Positions 11,077 through 21,551 of a DNA stretch of 64,000 nt are shown here, piece by piece (the stretch's first letter is position 1; every line of letters begins with the position of its first letter). The DNA is taken from NCBI GenBank assembly GCA_036924285.1, contig JAYKYS010000004.1:12618001-12682000 (forward strand), written 5' to 3'. The translations under genes were made by a program, and so were the position numbers. Under the pieces are notes generated by a model that saw only the letters and a program-made list of their open reading frames with translations, had not been told where the DNA came from and searched no databases. This stretch comes from Asterella californica (taxonomy: Eukaryota > Streptophyta > Marchantiopsida > Marchantiales > Aytoniaceae).

Positions 11077-14000
11077 TTGTACAGGGTTTGTTGGGGTTTC
11101 AGATTGTGGGATTGCTATTTACAGGAAGGTAGAAGAGTTGAGAAGAAAAGAACAAAAACATTTGCGGGTGTTGAGTTGATGTTGAAAGAGTTGGGTGAGC
11201 TAGAAGGGGATGAATGGATTTCTGGTGTTTATGAAGAGGATGGGTTGGAAGATCCCTTGCGAGAGATCATGTCTATTGGATGGGAGGATATGGATAAGGT
11301 CGTGCAGATTCATTCAAGAGAGGTCTATTCGGTGATCGAATCATTCCGTGCACCGGAGGTTCGAGTTGAGACAAGGTACAAGACAGTGGATAGGAAAGTA
11401 AAGCCAGTTGCTGGTCCCTTGCCGGAAGATACCAACCAACAGATAGATCGAGCTTCAAAGGAGAAGAGTTTGAGAGATCCTGCAATGATAGGACACAAGT
11501 TCACGGAGAAGACCCTTGAAGAGCTGAAGATTGGATCTGATGGGTCTCTTCTACCAGAAGAGAGGATGTGCTTCAAGGAGATGCTTTCAAGACATGGGAA
11601 AGCATTTGCTTTTGAGCCACTTGAGATTGGGTGTGTAGATCCGTACGTTGTTACCCCGATGGTTATCTTCACGGTACCGCATGTGCCATGGAACCTGAGA
11701 CCAATTCCAGTACCGCGGGCTCACTTGCCCAAACTAGTGGAGTTGCTGAAGGAGAAGATGCGGATGAAGATCTTGGAGCCGTCGTTTGCACCATATTCAA
11801 GCAGATGGTTTACAGTACCAAAGAAGAATGGGTCGCTGCGGTTCATCCAAGACATGCAGCCGGTGAACGCAGTAACAATCAGAAATGCTGGGGTGGGACC
11901 GATTGTGGATGAGTTTGCAGAAGCGTTTGCAGGAAGAGCGATTTACTCAATGGGAGATCTTTACTCGGGGTATGATCAGTTTCAACTAGCGGAGGAGAGC
12001 AGAAGCTTCACGACAATGAGGACACCTTTGGGGTTGGTTAGGATGTGTACCTTACCACAGGGAGCTACCAACTCGGTAGCACACATGATAAATAGGATGA
12101 ATCGAGTTCTAAGGGACTTCATCCCCGAAAAGACGATGCCGTTCTTGGATGACATCCCCATCAAAGGATGTGTGGAAGATGAGAAGGATGAAGCATTAGA
12201 TCAGAGGGGGTGTCGGCGATACGTCACTGATCACATCGCAGACTGTGAGAAGATCTTATCTCGACTTGAGGAAGTTCATCTTACGCTGTCAGGTGCGAAG
12301 TCTACATTTGGGGTTAGAGAGGTTTTGATCGTTGGTCATTTGTGTGGATCGTTTGGTCGGAAGCCAGATCCGAACAAGGTGGATGCAATTGGAAGAATGA
12401 AGGAGGTTTGCAACTCGCTGACAGAAGTAAGAAGATTTCTAGGTGCTTGTGTATTCTACCACATTTGGATTCCTCATTATGCGCATGTGGCGGATCCGTT
12501 GTATGGATTGTTGCGTAAGGGTCATAAGTTCAGATGGGAGGAAGAGCATACTGATTCGGTAAGGAAGCTGAAATCTTTACTATCATCTCCTCCAGTTCTG
12601 GGAAGGATTGATTACAAGGGTGCTAGGCCGGTGATTCTTACTGTGGATACGAGTCCAGTTGCAATTGGATGGGCAGTCGGACAGGATGATGAGGATGGAG
12701 AAAGGTTTGCGGTTAGGTTCGGAGCGAAGGTGTTAAGTGCTCGACAACGTGCTTACCCGCAAGTGAAGAGAGAACTGTGGGGTATTGTTTCAGCTATGAA
12801 AACTGAGAAAGAGTATTTGATTGGAGCAGTAGTGGTGGTTGAAACTGATTGCTTGCCGTTGTTAGGGATGATCATGAATTGTTCAACTCCTGATATTGCG
12901 ATGTTACGATGGATCGCATATATCAAGTCGTTGAACCCGGAATTTAGACATATCGCAGGGAAGGATAATCTGATGGCGGATATGTTATCTCGGGCTCGAT
13001 ATGATGGGGAAGATGAGATGGTAGAAGATATTGACGACGTGGGTACAGAGTTCTATTCGATTGCACAGACAGGAAGGGAAGATGAGTTGTTTGTTGAAGG
13101 GTTGTATGATGGTGATTTGCTTGATATCGGGAGGTACCTTAGTACGATGGTTAAGCAGACAGGTTGGACAGATGAGAGGTTTCGGAGAGTTAGAAGGAAG
13201 GCCTACAACTTCATGTTGCAGGATGGGTTTCTTTGGAAGCGACCGAAGCAGAAAGGTGGGGTACCGCTACGGGTGATTTGCAACAAGGAAGATCAGCAGA
13301 AGTTGCTCAAGGCGTTCCATGAGAGTCTTTGGGCTGGACATCGAGGAATTTGGGCCACTTTCACCAAGATAAAAGAGAGGTATTGGTGGAAAAACATGTA
13401 TAGGGATGTTGTATCTTTTGTGGAGTCTTGTTTGACATGTCAGATGTATTCGAATATCCGACATCGTGACGGATTACATCCGACTTATCCGTTGGCGATC
13501 CACTTCAAGTGGGTGGTAGACTTGGTGATTATGCCGGTTGGATTATGGCAGATGAGATACTTGGTACTTGCTAGAGAGGATCTTTCAAATCAAGTCGAGG
13601 GTAGGGCGCTTCGGACGAAGACAACTGAAGGGGTATGTAGATTTCTCTTGGAAGAGGTTGTTTGTCGGTATGGATGTGTGGCGAAGATCACTGCAGATCG
13701 GGGAGAGCTAGATGCACATGAGGCTCGTGAATTCTTTGCAAGGTGTGGGGTGAGGTTGTCACTGACAACTGCTTATAACCCCGAAGGGAATGCCAAGAGT
13801 GAACGTGGTCATCCACCCATTGTGAAGGCTTTGGTGAAGGCTTGCAACGGAAGGGTGCGCGAGTGACCTCGACTCTTACCATTTGCGTTATGGGCAGATA
13901 GAACGACGCACAGCTCGGTGACAGGTTACATGCCGGTGGAACTCATCACATGTCAGAAGCCTATCATGCCGATTGAAGAACATGTTCTGACATGGAGTGT

Positions 14001-14468
14001 GCTACCTTGGGAGGACAATTTGACTAGAGAAGAGCTTCTTGCTATTCGAATTAGGCAGTTAGAGAGAAGACCAGAGGATATCCAAACTGCTTTGGATAGG
14101 CTGCGAGAAGCACGGTTGAAGAACAAGGTCAGATTTGATCAGCGACATCGTTTGAGACCTAGGGAAATCAAGGAAGGTGATTGGGTGTTAGTCTATGACA
14201 ACAGTCTAGACAACATAGTGCACTCCGGAAGTTTTCCAGAAGATGGTTTGGTCCGTATGTGGTGAAGAAGGTTCATGACAACGCAACTTACGCCTTGCAA
14301 GAGTTGGATGGAACAAGCTTGAAGGTACCAGTGGCAGGTAAACGTGTCAAGATTTTCAAAAAGAGAGATGAGGAGGTCGATCTAGCAGATATCTTGACGG
14401 AGTTTCAGTTTGAGGATGAGGATTATGCAGAAGATCTTGAAGGTGAGGTTGGTTACGATGGGAAGTAG
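11077..14468 (+). pseudogene. B1 pol: reverse transcriptase, RNase H, integrase (broken)
   Basis: The main frame runs to TGA at 13864-13866, where relatives have Trp (REW-PRLLPF). It continues in frame to about 14212, then needs a small frameshift to reach the end at 14468. A further indel near 11160 disturbs the N-terminus. Domains in order: RT with SRWFTVPKK, GDLYSGYDQF and catalytic FLDD (12142); RNase H with Asp in LTVDTSP (near 12643), Glu in VKREL and Asp in ETDCLP; integrase zinc finger (H..AGH, then CLTC near 13435), and catalytic residues VVDLV, TADRG and KSERG; then a GPY/F-like tail. The gene copies element RNA and integrates it, but this copy is not intact. Gag-pro is in another frame. 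Confidence 0.9.
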
Positions 14469-14530
14469 GACGATAAGCCGGTCCACTCCTTGGTTGGTAT
14501 CTCTAGTGCATACCGGAGGATGCACAGGTT

Positions 14531-14543
14531 CAGAGGGGGTGGA
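14531..14543 (+). promoter_or_regulatory. B1 polypurine tract
   Basis: CAGAGGGGGTGGA lies directly before the 3' LTR start TGTC. The identical tract precedes the B2 3' LTR (62448-62460). Second-strand priming usually starts here. Confidence 0.8.
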
Positions 14544-16564
14544 TGTCGTGTCGTGGACCGGCTCGTACCTGAAATACAAACTTCGATGCTTGTCGCTCCA
14601 AAGACACTCATGAGAAGACAAGCTAGGCCCCAGCTTACGGATTTTGGCACAATCTCAGATCTCCATTTTCATCGCATAGATGGATAGAGCTCCTTGTCAG
14701 CTTTCCAAAGGCACTTTGTCTACTTCGTTTGGACGCCTAGTGGAGAAGTTACAGGACTCGAAAGATGGAGAAAATAAGCTAGGCCCCAGCTTACGGGTTT
14801 TTGGCACCACTTCGGATCTTCGTTCTTATCGCACCAGTGGATAGAGCTCCTTGTCAGCATTCCATAGGCACTTTGTCTACTTCGTTTGGACGCATAGTGA
14901 AGGAGTTACAGGACTCGAAAGATGGAGAAAACAAGCTAAGCCCCAGCTTACGAGCTTTTGGCGCAACTTCGGATCTTTACTTTTATCGCATAGATGGATA
15001 GAGCTCGTTGTCAGCTTTCCATGGGCATCTTGTTTATTTCGTTTGGACATCCAGAGAAGAAGTTATGCGATTCAGAAAAAGGTAAAATCAAGCTAGGCCC
15101 CTAGTTACTTGCTGACTGGGTATTTAGGGCTTCAGGCGTTATATCAAACACGCAAGGGGCCTGCTTCTTATAATTGAGGGTTGAACTTCGTACGTACATA
15201 CTGTAACAAGGGGGCTGCTTAAGGGGCTTGTTTATTCCTGCGACCTGTCGGTGGATGTTTTGGAGAATTGGGAAGTCCAATACACGCGCGCAAGGTGTCA
15301 TCGGGTTCAGATCTGTGCAGGCTACGCACAGGTTAAGACGGTTCTTGAAGAGACGGATCGGGGGTTGTGTTCTGGGGGAAATTGAGACACAGGGAGCAGA
15401 ATTGAGGTTTTCAGTTACCTGTGAAAGAGAGTTGGACCGTTCGGACCGTTCCGGAGTCCAAACTTGCTGTCCTTGGATCCATCGGGATCAGAACAACGAG
15501 TTCTTCAGGAAATTGAAGACGATACAAAGTTTTATCGGACGGTTTGAGAGTTGTGAGAGAAATTGACTCGCAGGGAAGCGCTTGCGTCAGGTTTTCATCG
15601 CCTGCGACCTGAGATTGGATTGTTCTTCGTGATCGGTGAGCCAAGCTCTTCGTTCTTGGTGCCTACGCGATCAGAGAGTCCTCATGTACGCATAGGAGAA
15701 GACTGTAAGTGAATTGGATTGGTGGTTTGGGTGTGGTGAGCAAATTTGAGCCGCAGGGAGCCGATTTACGTCAGTTTTTTGTAGCCTGCGACCAAATTTC
15801 TCGAGTAGATTTGCAAGGGGAACTCCAAACGGCTTGTTTGGAGTCTTGTTGGGTTCAGGGTAGCCAGATCTACCTACCAGCGAAGACGGATATCAGTTTA
15901 GACGATCCGTTTGTGCGGTGTGAGCGGTTTAAAGCCGTAGGGAGGAGTTTTTGAAAGTTCGGTCACCTACGACCGAAAATTGACGATATCTCGACTATCG
16001 GGAGTCGGATCTGAAGGTTTCTTGGGCCAACGGAGTCAGGGAAGGAGACCCTACCAACATTTGAAGATCGTTTGGCGAAAGGAGAAAGTTTCCAGATAGA
16101 TCTTTTTCGGTTCCTTCGCTACAGGTTTCGTCTTTTTGAGTTCGTTAAGGACTTAGTTGGTTGTGTATGGCTTGTGGTAGCTAGCTTTAGCCAAGAGCTA
16201 GTGTGTGGATGTGGCTTGGACTTGGGTTTGGATCGCATGATACTGTTGTGGCTCTGGTTGTTAGCAAAGAGAAGTTCCTCTTGCTTTGAGCTACGTTTCG
16301 GCGATTTCAGACTAGGGTTACGTTTCAGGGGTTTGTTTTAGGGCTTCTGAAGTAGGTTACAGACCGCTCTGGTCTTTTCCTCAGTTTTGTGCTGTTTGGA
16401 GAAAGAATCGACAGTGTACATACTTTCAGAGTGGTATATATCGCAGCATTCCTTTTCGTGGTTGTTCTTCTCTGTCTTGTCTCTGTTTGGCACACAGTAT
16501 CCCCACAGCCAGGAACCTCGCGTTTTCCTGGACATCCTTCACGCACAAAATATCCGACACGATA
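14544..16564 (+). repeat. B1 3' LTR
   Basis: It matches the 5' LTR without the solo-LTR insertion. Three tandem units of about 160 bases occupy 14616-15100. The remainder corresponds to 6892-8513. Long open frames on either strand inside it are LTR sequence, not genes. Confidence 0.85.
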
Positions 16565-17916
16565 CCGGGGTGGAAGATTCCTCATGGCAGTAGCTGCTCT
16601 CTTCGTTGCGCTTCCTCGCATCGCAGCAGGAGCGCCCATCCATCCTTCATCTTCTGGAGTCTTCGGAAGACTCCCATGTGTTGCAGAAGCGGTCTTCTGC
16701 TCCGATCGGGTACTCAGTAGTTCTTCCTCCGAGTCGGACTCCGATCCTGAATGAATGAGGGAGATGGGCGTCCTAGGTACACTTCTAGGACCCATCTTCC
16801 TCGGTGGCGTGGCGTCTTCCGACCCACTAGACTCGTCTTTCCTCACCAGAAGCGTCTTTTGGTGAGAGCCGGGCCTCAGCTGTGGCATCAGAGTGGGAGG
16901 GTCAGATCAGCTCCAGGAAGTCTACGTCCTGATCTCCTAGGTACCTCATCTTCTACGCCTTCCCCTTGGGGAAGAGATGCAAAAACAGCTTCGCCAGAAG
17001 TCGCTTCTTCGGCTCCCGGTAAGATTCGATCTTCCACCCATTCCTACCGTGCCTATCTTCCATGAAAAGACAAGTGGTGCTTCCAGGCACATGCCACGTA
17101 CTCACGACCCCGGGCAAAACCTTCTTCTCAAACCAATACCCTCGGTCCTCGGAGTCTGACCTGTGGAAAGCCCTGCGCCACCAATCTTCAGTCCAGGAAG
17201 ATGGTCTTCCTCGAGCTACTCCTGCCTTCGCAGGTACACGGTTGCGGGGTGGTAACGCTGCCCACACCTCCTCCAGAAGTCCCTGATTGGCGAGGTTCCA
17301 ATCCCACAGGAAGAAGTCGAGACCCAACTCCTTGAGGAAAGGAGTGACCTCGGCCAATTCTGCCGCTGGTAACACCAAGCCTCGCGGATGCATCGTCATA
17401 CTGGAAGATCTGTCGCACTAAGCCACAAGCACCTACTATGAGCTGAAGGCTCAGTCCTTCCCAAGTGCCCACAGTCTAGCTTCTACTTCTCAGAAGACGA
17501 AACTAGTCTTCCAGAAGACAACTACTCCGTCTTCCGAGATTCTAACAGTACTTCCTAGATAGCTCTCGTCTTCCGAGCTATATCTAAACAATCCTATCTA
17601 AGCAAGGCCTCGCATGGATTACCAAGAAGACAATCCACCTTGCATTATATCCTACTTCCTATCAGAAGATACAAGACTCGCGAAACATAAAGTGCATAAC
17701 AGGTTCGGAAGATGGTTGCGGGCTCCTGCGGTGACAGTGGCCTCTGGGAAGACACCCGGGACAGTTTTCGATTCAATGTCTTTCTCGAAAGACCTCCCGA
17801 AGTCAGGCTTCCCTTCACTGGTCTCACATGTCTTCGTCTTCCTACGCGCAATCTATCCTCACAACAGACTCAAGACAATTGCACTATGTTCTTTTGACTT
17901 CTCACCTTTCATACGC
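16565..17916 (-). pseudogene. Family A coiled-coil ORF, upstream (N-terminal) part
   Basis: This minus-strand coding remnant lies between B1 and C1. The segment 17399-16953 starts MTMHPRGLVLP and is rich in Trp, Arg and Leu. It ends in a stop, and another frame (16888 to the B1 edge) continues with a Ser/Glu-rich region. I recognise no domain. The ORF would join the coiled-coil part at 5384 if B1 were absent. Bases 16912-17916 are repeated almost exactly at 27674-28678. Confidence 0.5.
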
Positions 17917-18408
17917 TGTCGTGTTGTACATGGGTCTGTACAGTGAAAACTAGTTGCAAGGAGATCTTTTCCTTGTTGTGTAAAGGAAGCTGCCCTGCAG
18001 CTTAACAAGCTAGGCAGGAGCTAAGCTGGGGCCATGCTTGACAAGCTGCCCCCTAGCTTAGGTTGGAGTATCACCCCTAAGGGAGTCGAAAGACACCAGG
18101 ATGTAAAGCTCGACGAGGAGAGCGACCTCATGCTTCTAGTTTTGACAGAAAGTGTTTTAAGCAATAGTTAGTAAGAGTTTTAGGCTATGAAATATGTGAA
18201 AGAGGGAAATCCGTCGATTCTGACTCGAGACTCGAACTCAGAATCTGATAGCGTGGGTGTGTAGGTGTTCCTGAATACTATAGTTTTGACTCCTTATTCA
18301 TTAAAAACGGAGTTGTATAGAGAAGTTAGCACAGAAAAGGCTAGTAAAGACTTTATAGGAAAATTTCCTTAGTAAAGCATATGTACAAACTGGAAAAGCT
18401 TTTTGAAC

Positions 18409-18491
18409 GGAACTAGAGGCCATCCCAGTGATAGGGCGCCTGCCTAGGAGGGAAGTGGTCTCAGGATCAATCCCCCCTGGCCTCTGGTTCC
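18409..18491 (+). ncRNA. tRNA-like fold with 14-bp terminal stem
   Basis: GGAACTAGAGGCCA (18409-18422) pairs with TGGCCTCTGGTTCC (18478-18491) over 14 positions with one U-G pair. Between them are a D-arm-like CCC-AGTGATA-GGG, the box-A-like AGTGATAGGGCGCC and the box-B-like GGATCAATCCC. A normal tRNA acceptor stem has 7 bp, so this is not a functional tRNA. Related folds lie at 29171-29253, 29820-29902, 51054-51136, 63176-63262 and, inverted, 34878-34951. Confidence 0.65.
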
Positions 18492-18563
18492 TATTCCGGC
18501 ATGTTGGCCTCCTGGAAGGGAGTCTATGTTGAATATGCAGCCACGTCCTGCATATCTAGGGGC

Positions 18564-18744
18564 GGGAGACCGATATCTCCCTTAATCGTGGGCTCCTTGG
18601 CCTAAGCCTCCGCATGCCATCCTGAATATACTATGGGAGATACCTGGTGCGCATATGGGGAGGCTGTAAGCCCTGTGGGGCGGCCTCATAAGTGTTGGGG
18701 CTTCGGCCTACATTGGATGGCTTGTAATATATTCAGGGTGGCAT
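18564..18744 (+). ncRNA. Structured LTR domain: hairpin plus region closed by a 17-bp helix
   Basis: A hairpin GGGAGA/TCTCCC (18564-18581) comes first. ATGCCATCCTGAATATA (18614-18630) then pairs with 18728-18744 over 17 positions with one G-U. Inside are GAGGC/GCCTC enclosing GCCC-TGTG-GGGC, and a GGC-TTCG-GCC tetraloop hairpin. Copies occur at about 20091-20270, 29976-30155, 31503-31685 and 51211-51390, with a diverged inverted copy at 34628-34755 where the helix is kept by paired changes. Confidence 0.65.
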
Positions 18745-18839
18745 CAAGATGGCATCGAGGGAACGGAAAACTTTTGTTGATTATTATGTACGCATAAGGG
18801 CAGCAGAGGAACAGCTTTAGATGGGGCCTTAAAATTAAA

Positions 18840-19365
18840 GCGAAAGATTACAATGGAAGCGGAAGGTTACAATGGAAAACTGAAGCGGAAGATTACAGCG
18901 GAAGCGGAAGATTACCGCGGAAGCTTGAAGCGGAAAACTACAGCGGAAGTGGAAGATTATCGCGGAAGCTTGAAGCGGAATATTACAGCGGAAGCGGAAA
19001 ACTACAGCGGAAGCGGAAGATTACAACAGAAGCTTGAAGCGGAAGATTACAGCGGAAGCGGAAAACTACAGCGGAAGCGGAAGATTACCGCGGAAGCTTG
19101 AAGCGGAAGATTACAGCGGAAGCGGAAAACTACAGCGGAAGCGGAAGATTACCGCAGAAGCGGAAGATTACAACAGAAGCTTGAAACGGAAGATTACCGC
19201 GGAAGCTTGAAGCGGAATATTACAGCGGAAGCGGAAAACTACAGCGGAAGCGGAAGATTACCGCGGAAGCTTGAAGCGGAATATTACAGCGGAAGCGGAA
19301 AACTACAGCGGAAGCGGAAGATTATCGCGGAAGCTTGAAGCGGAAGATTACAGCGGAGGCGGAAG
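18840..19365 (+). repeat. GCGGAAG-type minisatellite in the LTR
   Basis: About 525 bases are built of short units around GAAGCGGAAGATTACAGCG, GAAAACTACAGCG and GCGGAAGCTTGAAGCGG, arranged in higher-order repeats. The second copy is at 30250-30777. Open frames through it are a by-product of repeat length and I do not call them genes. Confidence 0.85.
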
Positions 19366-20639
19366 GAGGAGAATTAGAGTTTAAGCAGGGGGCAGCTTAA
19401 GCTGGGGTCTTTACTTTTAGGTAAAATACCTGCGGCGACTTGGGATCGGGGGAAGGAGTTTTTTTTGCAAAGGAAGGTTTTCTGAGAGAGCGGAAGCGGA
19501 ATACGGAGGAGAAGCTAAGAAGCTGGGGGAAGATCAAATTGCTGACAGATTGAATTGGGAGAGCATCGTAAGAGAGAGAGGCATGAGTTTTAGGCTTGGA
19601 CGTTGTTTAAATAAACTATTCTGGGGAGAAATTACTCTCAGGAGACAGTTTTATTGAGAGATCGTTTGGAAATCTACAAGGGACTTTTGATCGACGTTGG
19701 ATCAGATTTATGAGAGTTTCAGTTGGGGCAAGGAGAGGAATAAGATTCAGGGGTCCGAATTTCTCTATTAGGTTCAGATTGAGACGTACTGGGTAGACTT
19801 TTGGCTTGACGGGTGAAGACAGGTGCGCAGGAGAGGAAGAGAGAGATTTTCTGTACAGTTGGAGAAATTGGTGGTGCAGACGACACTGTAATAAAGTTAA
19901 TTGAATCTTGAGAGACCTATGTGTGTACCCAGGGTGTGTTTGAGTGCTTGTTTTTGTAATTGGTGAGCACAAGGAGCAGTGTTTCGAGATCACATCGTCA
20001 GCATCAACCTATTTTCTTTTCTGGTCATTTTTCTCTGATCGATCACAGTCAGGAGGTCCGCCCTCCCCAAGAAAGACTCTCAACTCGACAGCGGGAGACC
20101 GGTATCTCCCTTAATCGTGGGCTTCCTGGCCTAAGCCTCCGCATGCCATCCTGAATATACTATGGGAGATACCTGGTGCGCATATGGGGGGGCTGTAAGC
20201 CCTGTGGGGCAGCCTCATAAGTGTTAGGGCTTCGGCCTACATTGGATGGCTTGTAGTATATTCAGGATGGCATCAAGAGCACAGGAAACTTTTGCTAAAT
20301 AGTTAAATAATCATCGAGTAGGCTTGCGATGGAGAATGAGGTTATGTGAACCTTTATCAGTGTAAGGATAGAGTTTGTAGAGACAACTGCGAAACTTATA
20401 TTAAAAAGGGGTCAACTTTGTAAAAAATGCTTTGTACGCATAAGGACAGCAGGGGGGCAGCTTAAGCTAGGGCCCTGCTTGTGATAAGTGGGTGCACTTA
20501 TAAGGACAGCAGGGGGGCAGCTTAAGCTGGGGGCCTTAACTTTTAGGTTTAATACCTGCGGCGGCTGGAGATCGGGGACACTTTTAAAAGGAGTTTTCTG
20601 AGAGAACTGAGGCGGAAGGAGGAAAAAGGAGCAGAATTA

Positions 20640-21125
20640 GGGATTGAGGAGAGGAGACGCTGAGAAGCTTGGAGGCTGAGTGGGGGATCGATTTTTCTGC
20701 CAGAATTGAGAGGATTGAGGAGAGGAGACGCTGAGAAGCTTGGAGGCTGAGTGGAGATCGATTTTTCTGACAGATTTGAGTGGATTGAGGAGAGGAGACG
20801 CTGAGAAGCTTGGAGGCTGAGTGGAGATCGATTTTTCTGCCAGAATTGAGAGGATTGAGGAGAGGAGACCCTGAGAAGCTTGGAGTCTGAGTGGAGATCG
20901 ATTTTTCTGACAGATTTGAGTGGATTGAGGAGAGGAGACGCTGAGAAGCTTGGAGGCTGAGTGGAGATCGATTTTTCTGACAGATTTTGAGTGGATTGAG
21001 GAGAGGAGACGCTGAGAAGCTTGGAGGCTGAGTGGGGGATCGATTTTTCTGCCAGAATTGAGAGGATTGAGGAGAGGAGACGCTGAGAAGCTTGGAGGCT
21101 GAGTGAGGATCGATTTTTCCAGAAT
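20640..21125 (+). repeat. Tandem repeat of about 70 bases, seven units
   Basis: Each unit contains GAGGAGAGGAGACGCTGAG, then AAGCTTGGAGGCTGAGTG and GATCGATTTTTCTG. Seven units are countable here and eight in the 3' LTR (32062-32600), so the array has changed by one unit between copies. Confidence 0.85.
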
Positions 21126-21488
21126 TGAGTAGAATTGAACGGACAGAGGTGGTTTATTGGAAGGAGATCATTTTTGACAAGGCTTTGGTTGTCGTAAGAT
21201 CAAATTCCTTGGAATTTTCAGCTGAGAAGTACTTAGGAGAGGAGGAGAGAGATATTTTCTTAACAATGAAGCAGTTGACACTGAAATAAAGCCATTTCTA
21301 CTCCGGAGAGATATATTTGTGTACCTGAGTGAGTGCTTGAGTGTTTGTTTGCAATTGGTGGGCACAAGAGACTGTGTTTTTGAGATTTCATCGTCTGCAG
21401 CGATCTATCTTCCTTTCTGGTCATTTCTCTCTGATCTATCACAGTCAGGAGGTCTGCCCTCCCCAAGAAAGACTCTCGCCACGACATC

Positions 21489-21505
21489 TGGTGCTTCCAC
21501 TGAGA
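21489..21505 (+). promoter_or_regulatory. C1 primer binding site candidate
   Basis: TGGTGCTTCCACTGAGA begins 2 bases after the LTR end. Element C2 has the near-identical TGGTGCTTCCATTGAGA at 52580. TGGTGCTTYCATTGAGAG-like stretches occur at this place in several plant Ty3-type elements. I cannot assign the tRNA. Confidence 0.6.
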
Positions 21506-21551
21506 GAAATTGGGGTGATTGATTGGAGAATTGACTAGATTGAGAGAGAAA

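Larger units (their letters stand above)
5385..16564 (+). mobile_element. Element B1: full-length, mutated Ty3/gypsy-type LTR retrotransposon
   Basis: The element has two matching LTRs (5385-8513 and 14544-16564), a primer site, gag-pro, pol and a polypurine tract in the expected order. About seven differences appear over roughly 400 bases of LTR I compared, so the copy is not new. Inverted ends are TGTCGTGTCG and CGACACGATA. The flanks CCGA (5381-5384) and CCGG (16565-16568) could be a 4-bp target duplication with one change. Minus-strand family A coding sequence lies on both sides, so B1 appears to have inserted into the coiled-coil ORF. Confidence 0.85.
17917..21486 (+). repeat. C1 5' LTR, composite
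   Basis: It begins TGTCGTG and ends CACGACA. A second LTR end (CTCGACA) is embedded at 20084-20090 and is followed by GCGG, which continues the outer LTR. It is therefore a fusion of an outer LTR and an inner solo LTR of the same family. It contains a tRNA-like fold, structured domains, a GCGGAAG minisatellite, the palindrome CAGCTTAAGCTG and a tandem repeat of about 70 bases. No gene is seen. Confidence 0.85.

Noticed and set aside
16565..16568. Firm 4-bp target duplication for B1 (CCGA/CCGG)
   Set aside because: One base differs and the LTR end is ambiguous by a base or two, so it is mentioned only as possible.
18400..18760. Hammerhead-type ribozyme in the LTR (as in plant retrozymes)
   Set aside because: I looked for CTGATGA and GAAA core motifs in a pairing arrangement and did not find them.
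18853..19101. Open frame through the minisatellite giving a KRKITAEAEDY-type repetitive peptide
   Set aside because: The frame is a by-product of short repeats without stops; there is no initiation context and no conservation in C2.
20640..21125. CRISPR-like array
   Set aside because: The repeats are directly adjacent with no unique spacers, inside an LTR of a plant element.
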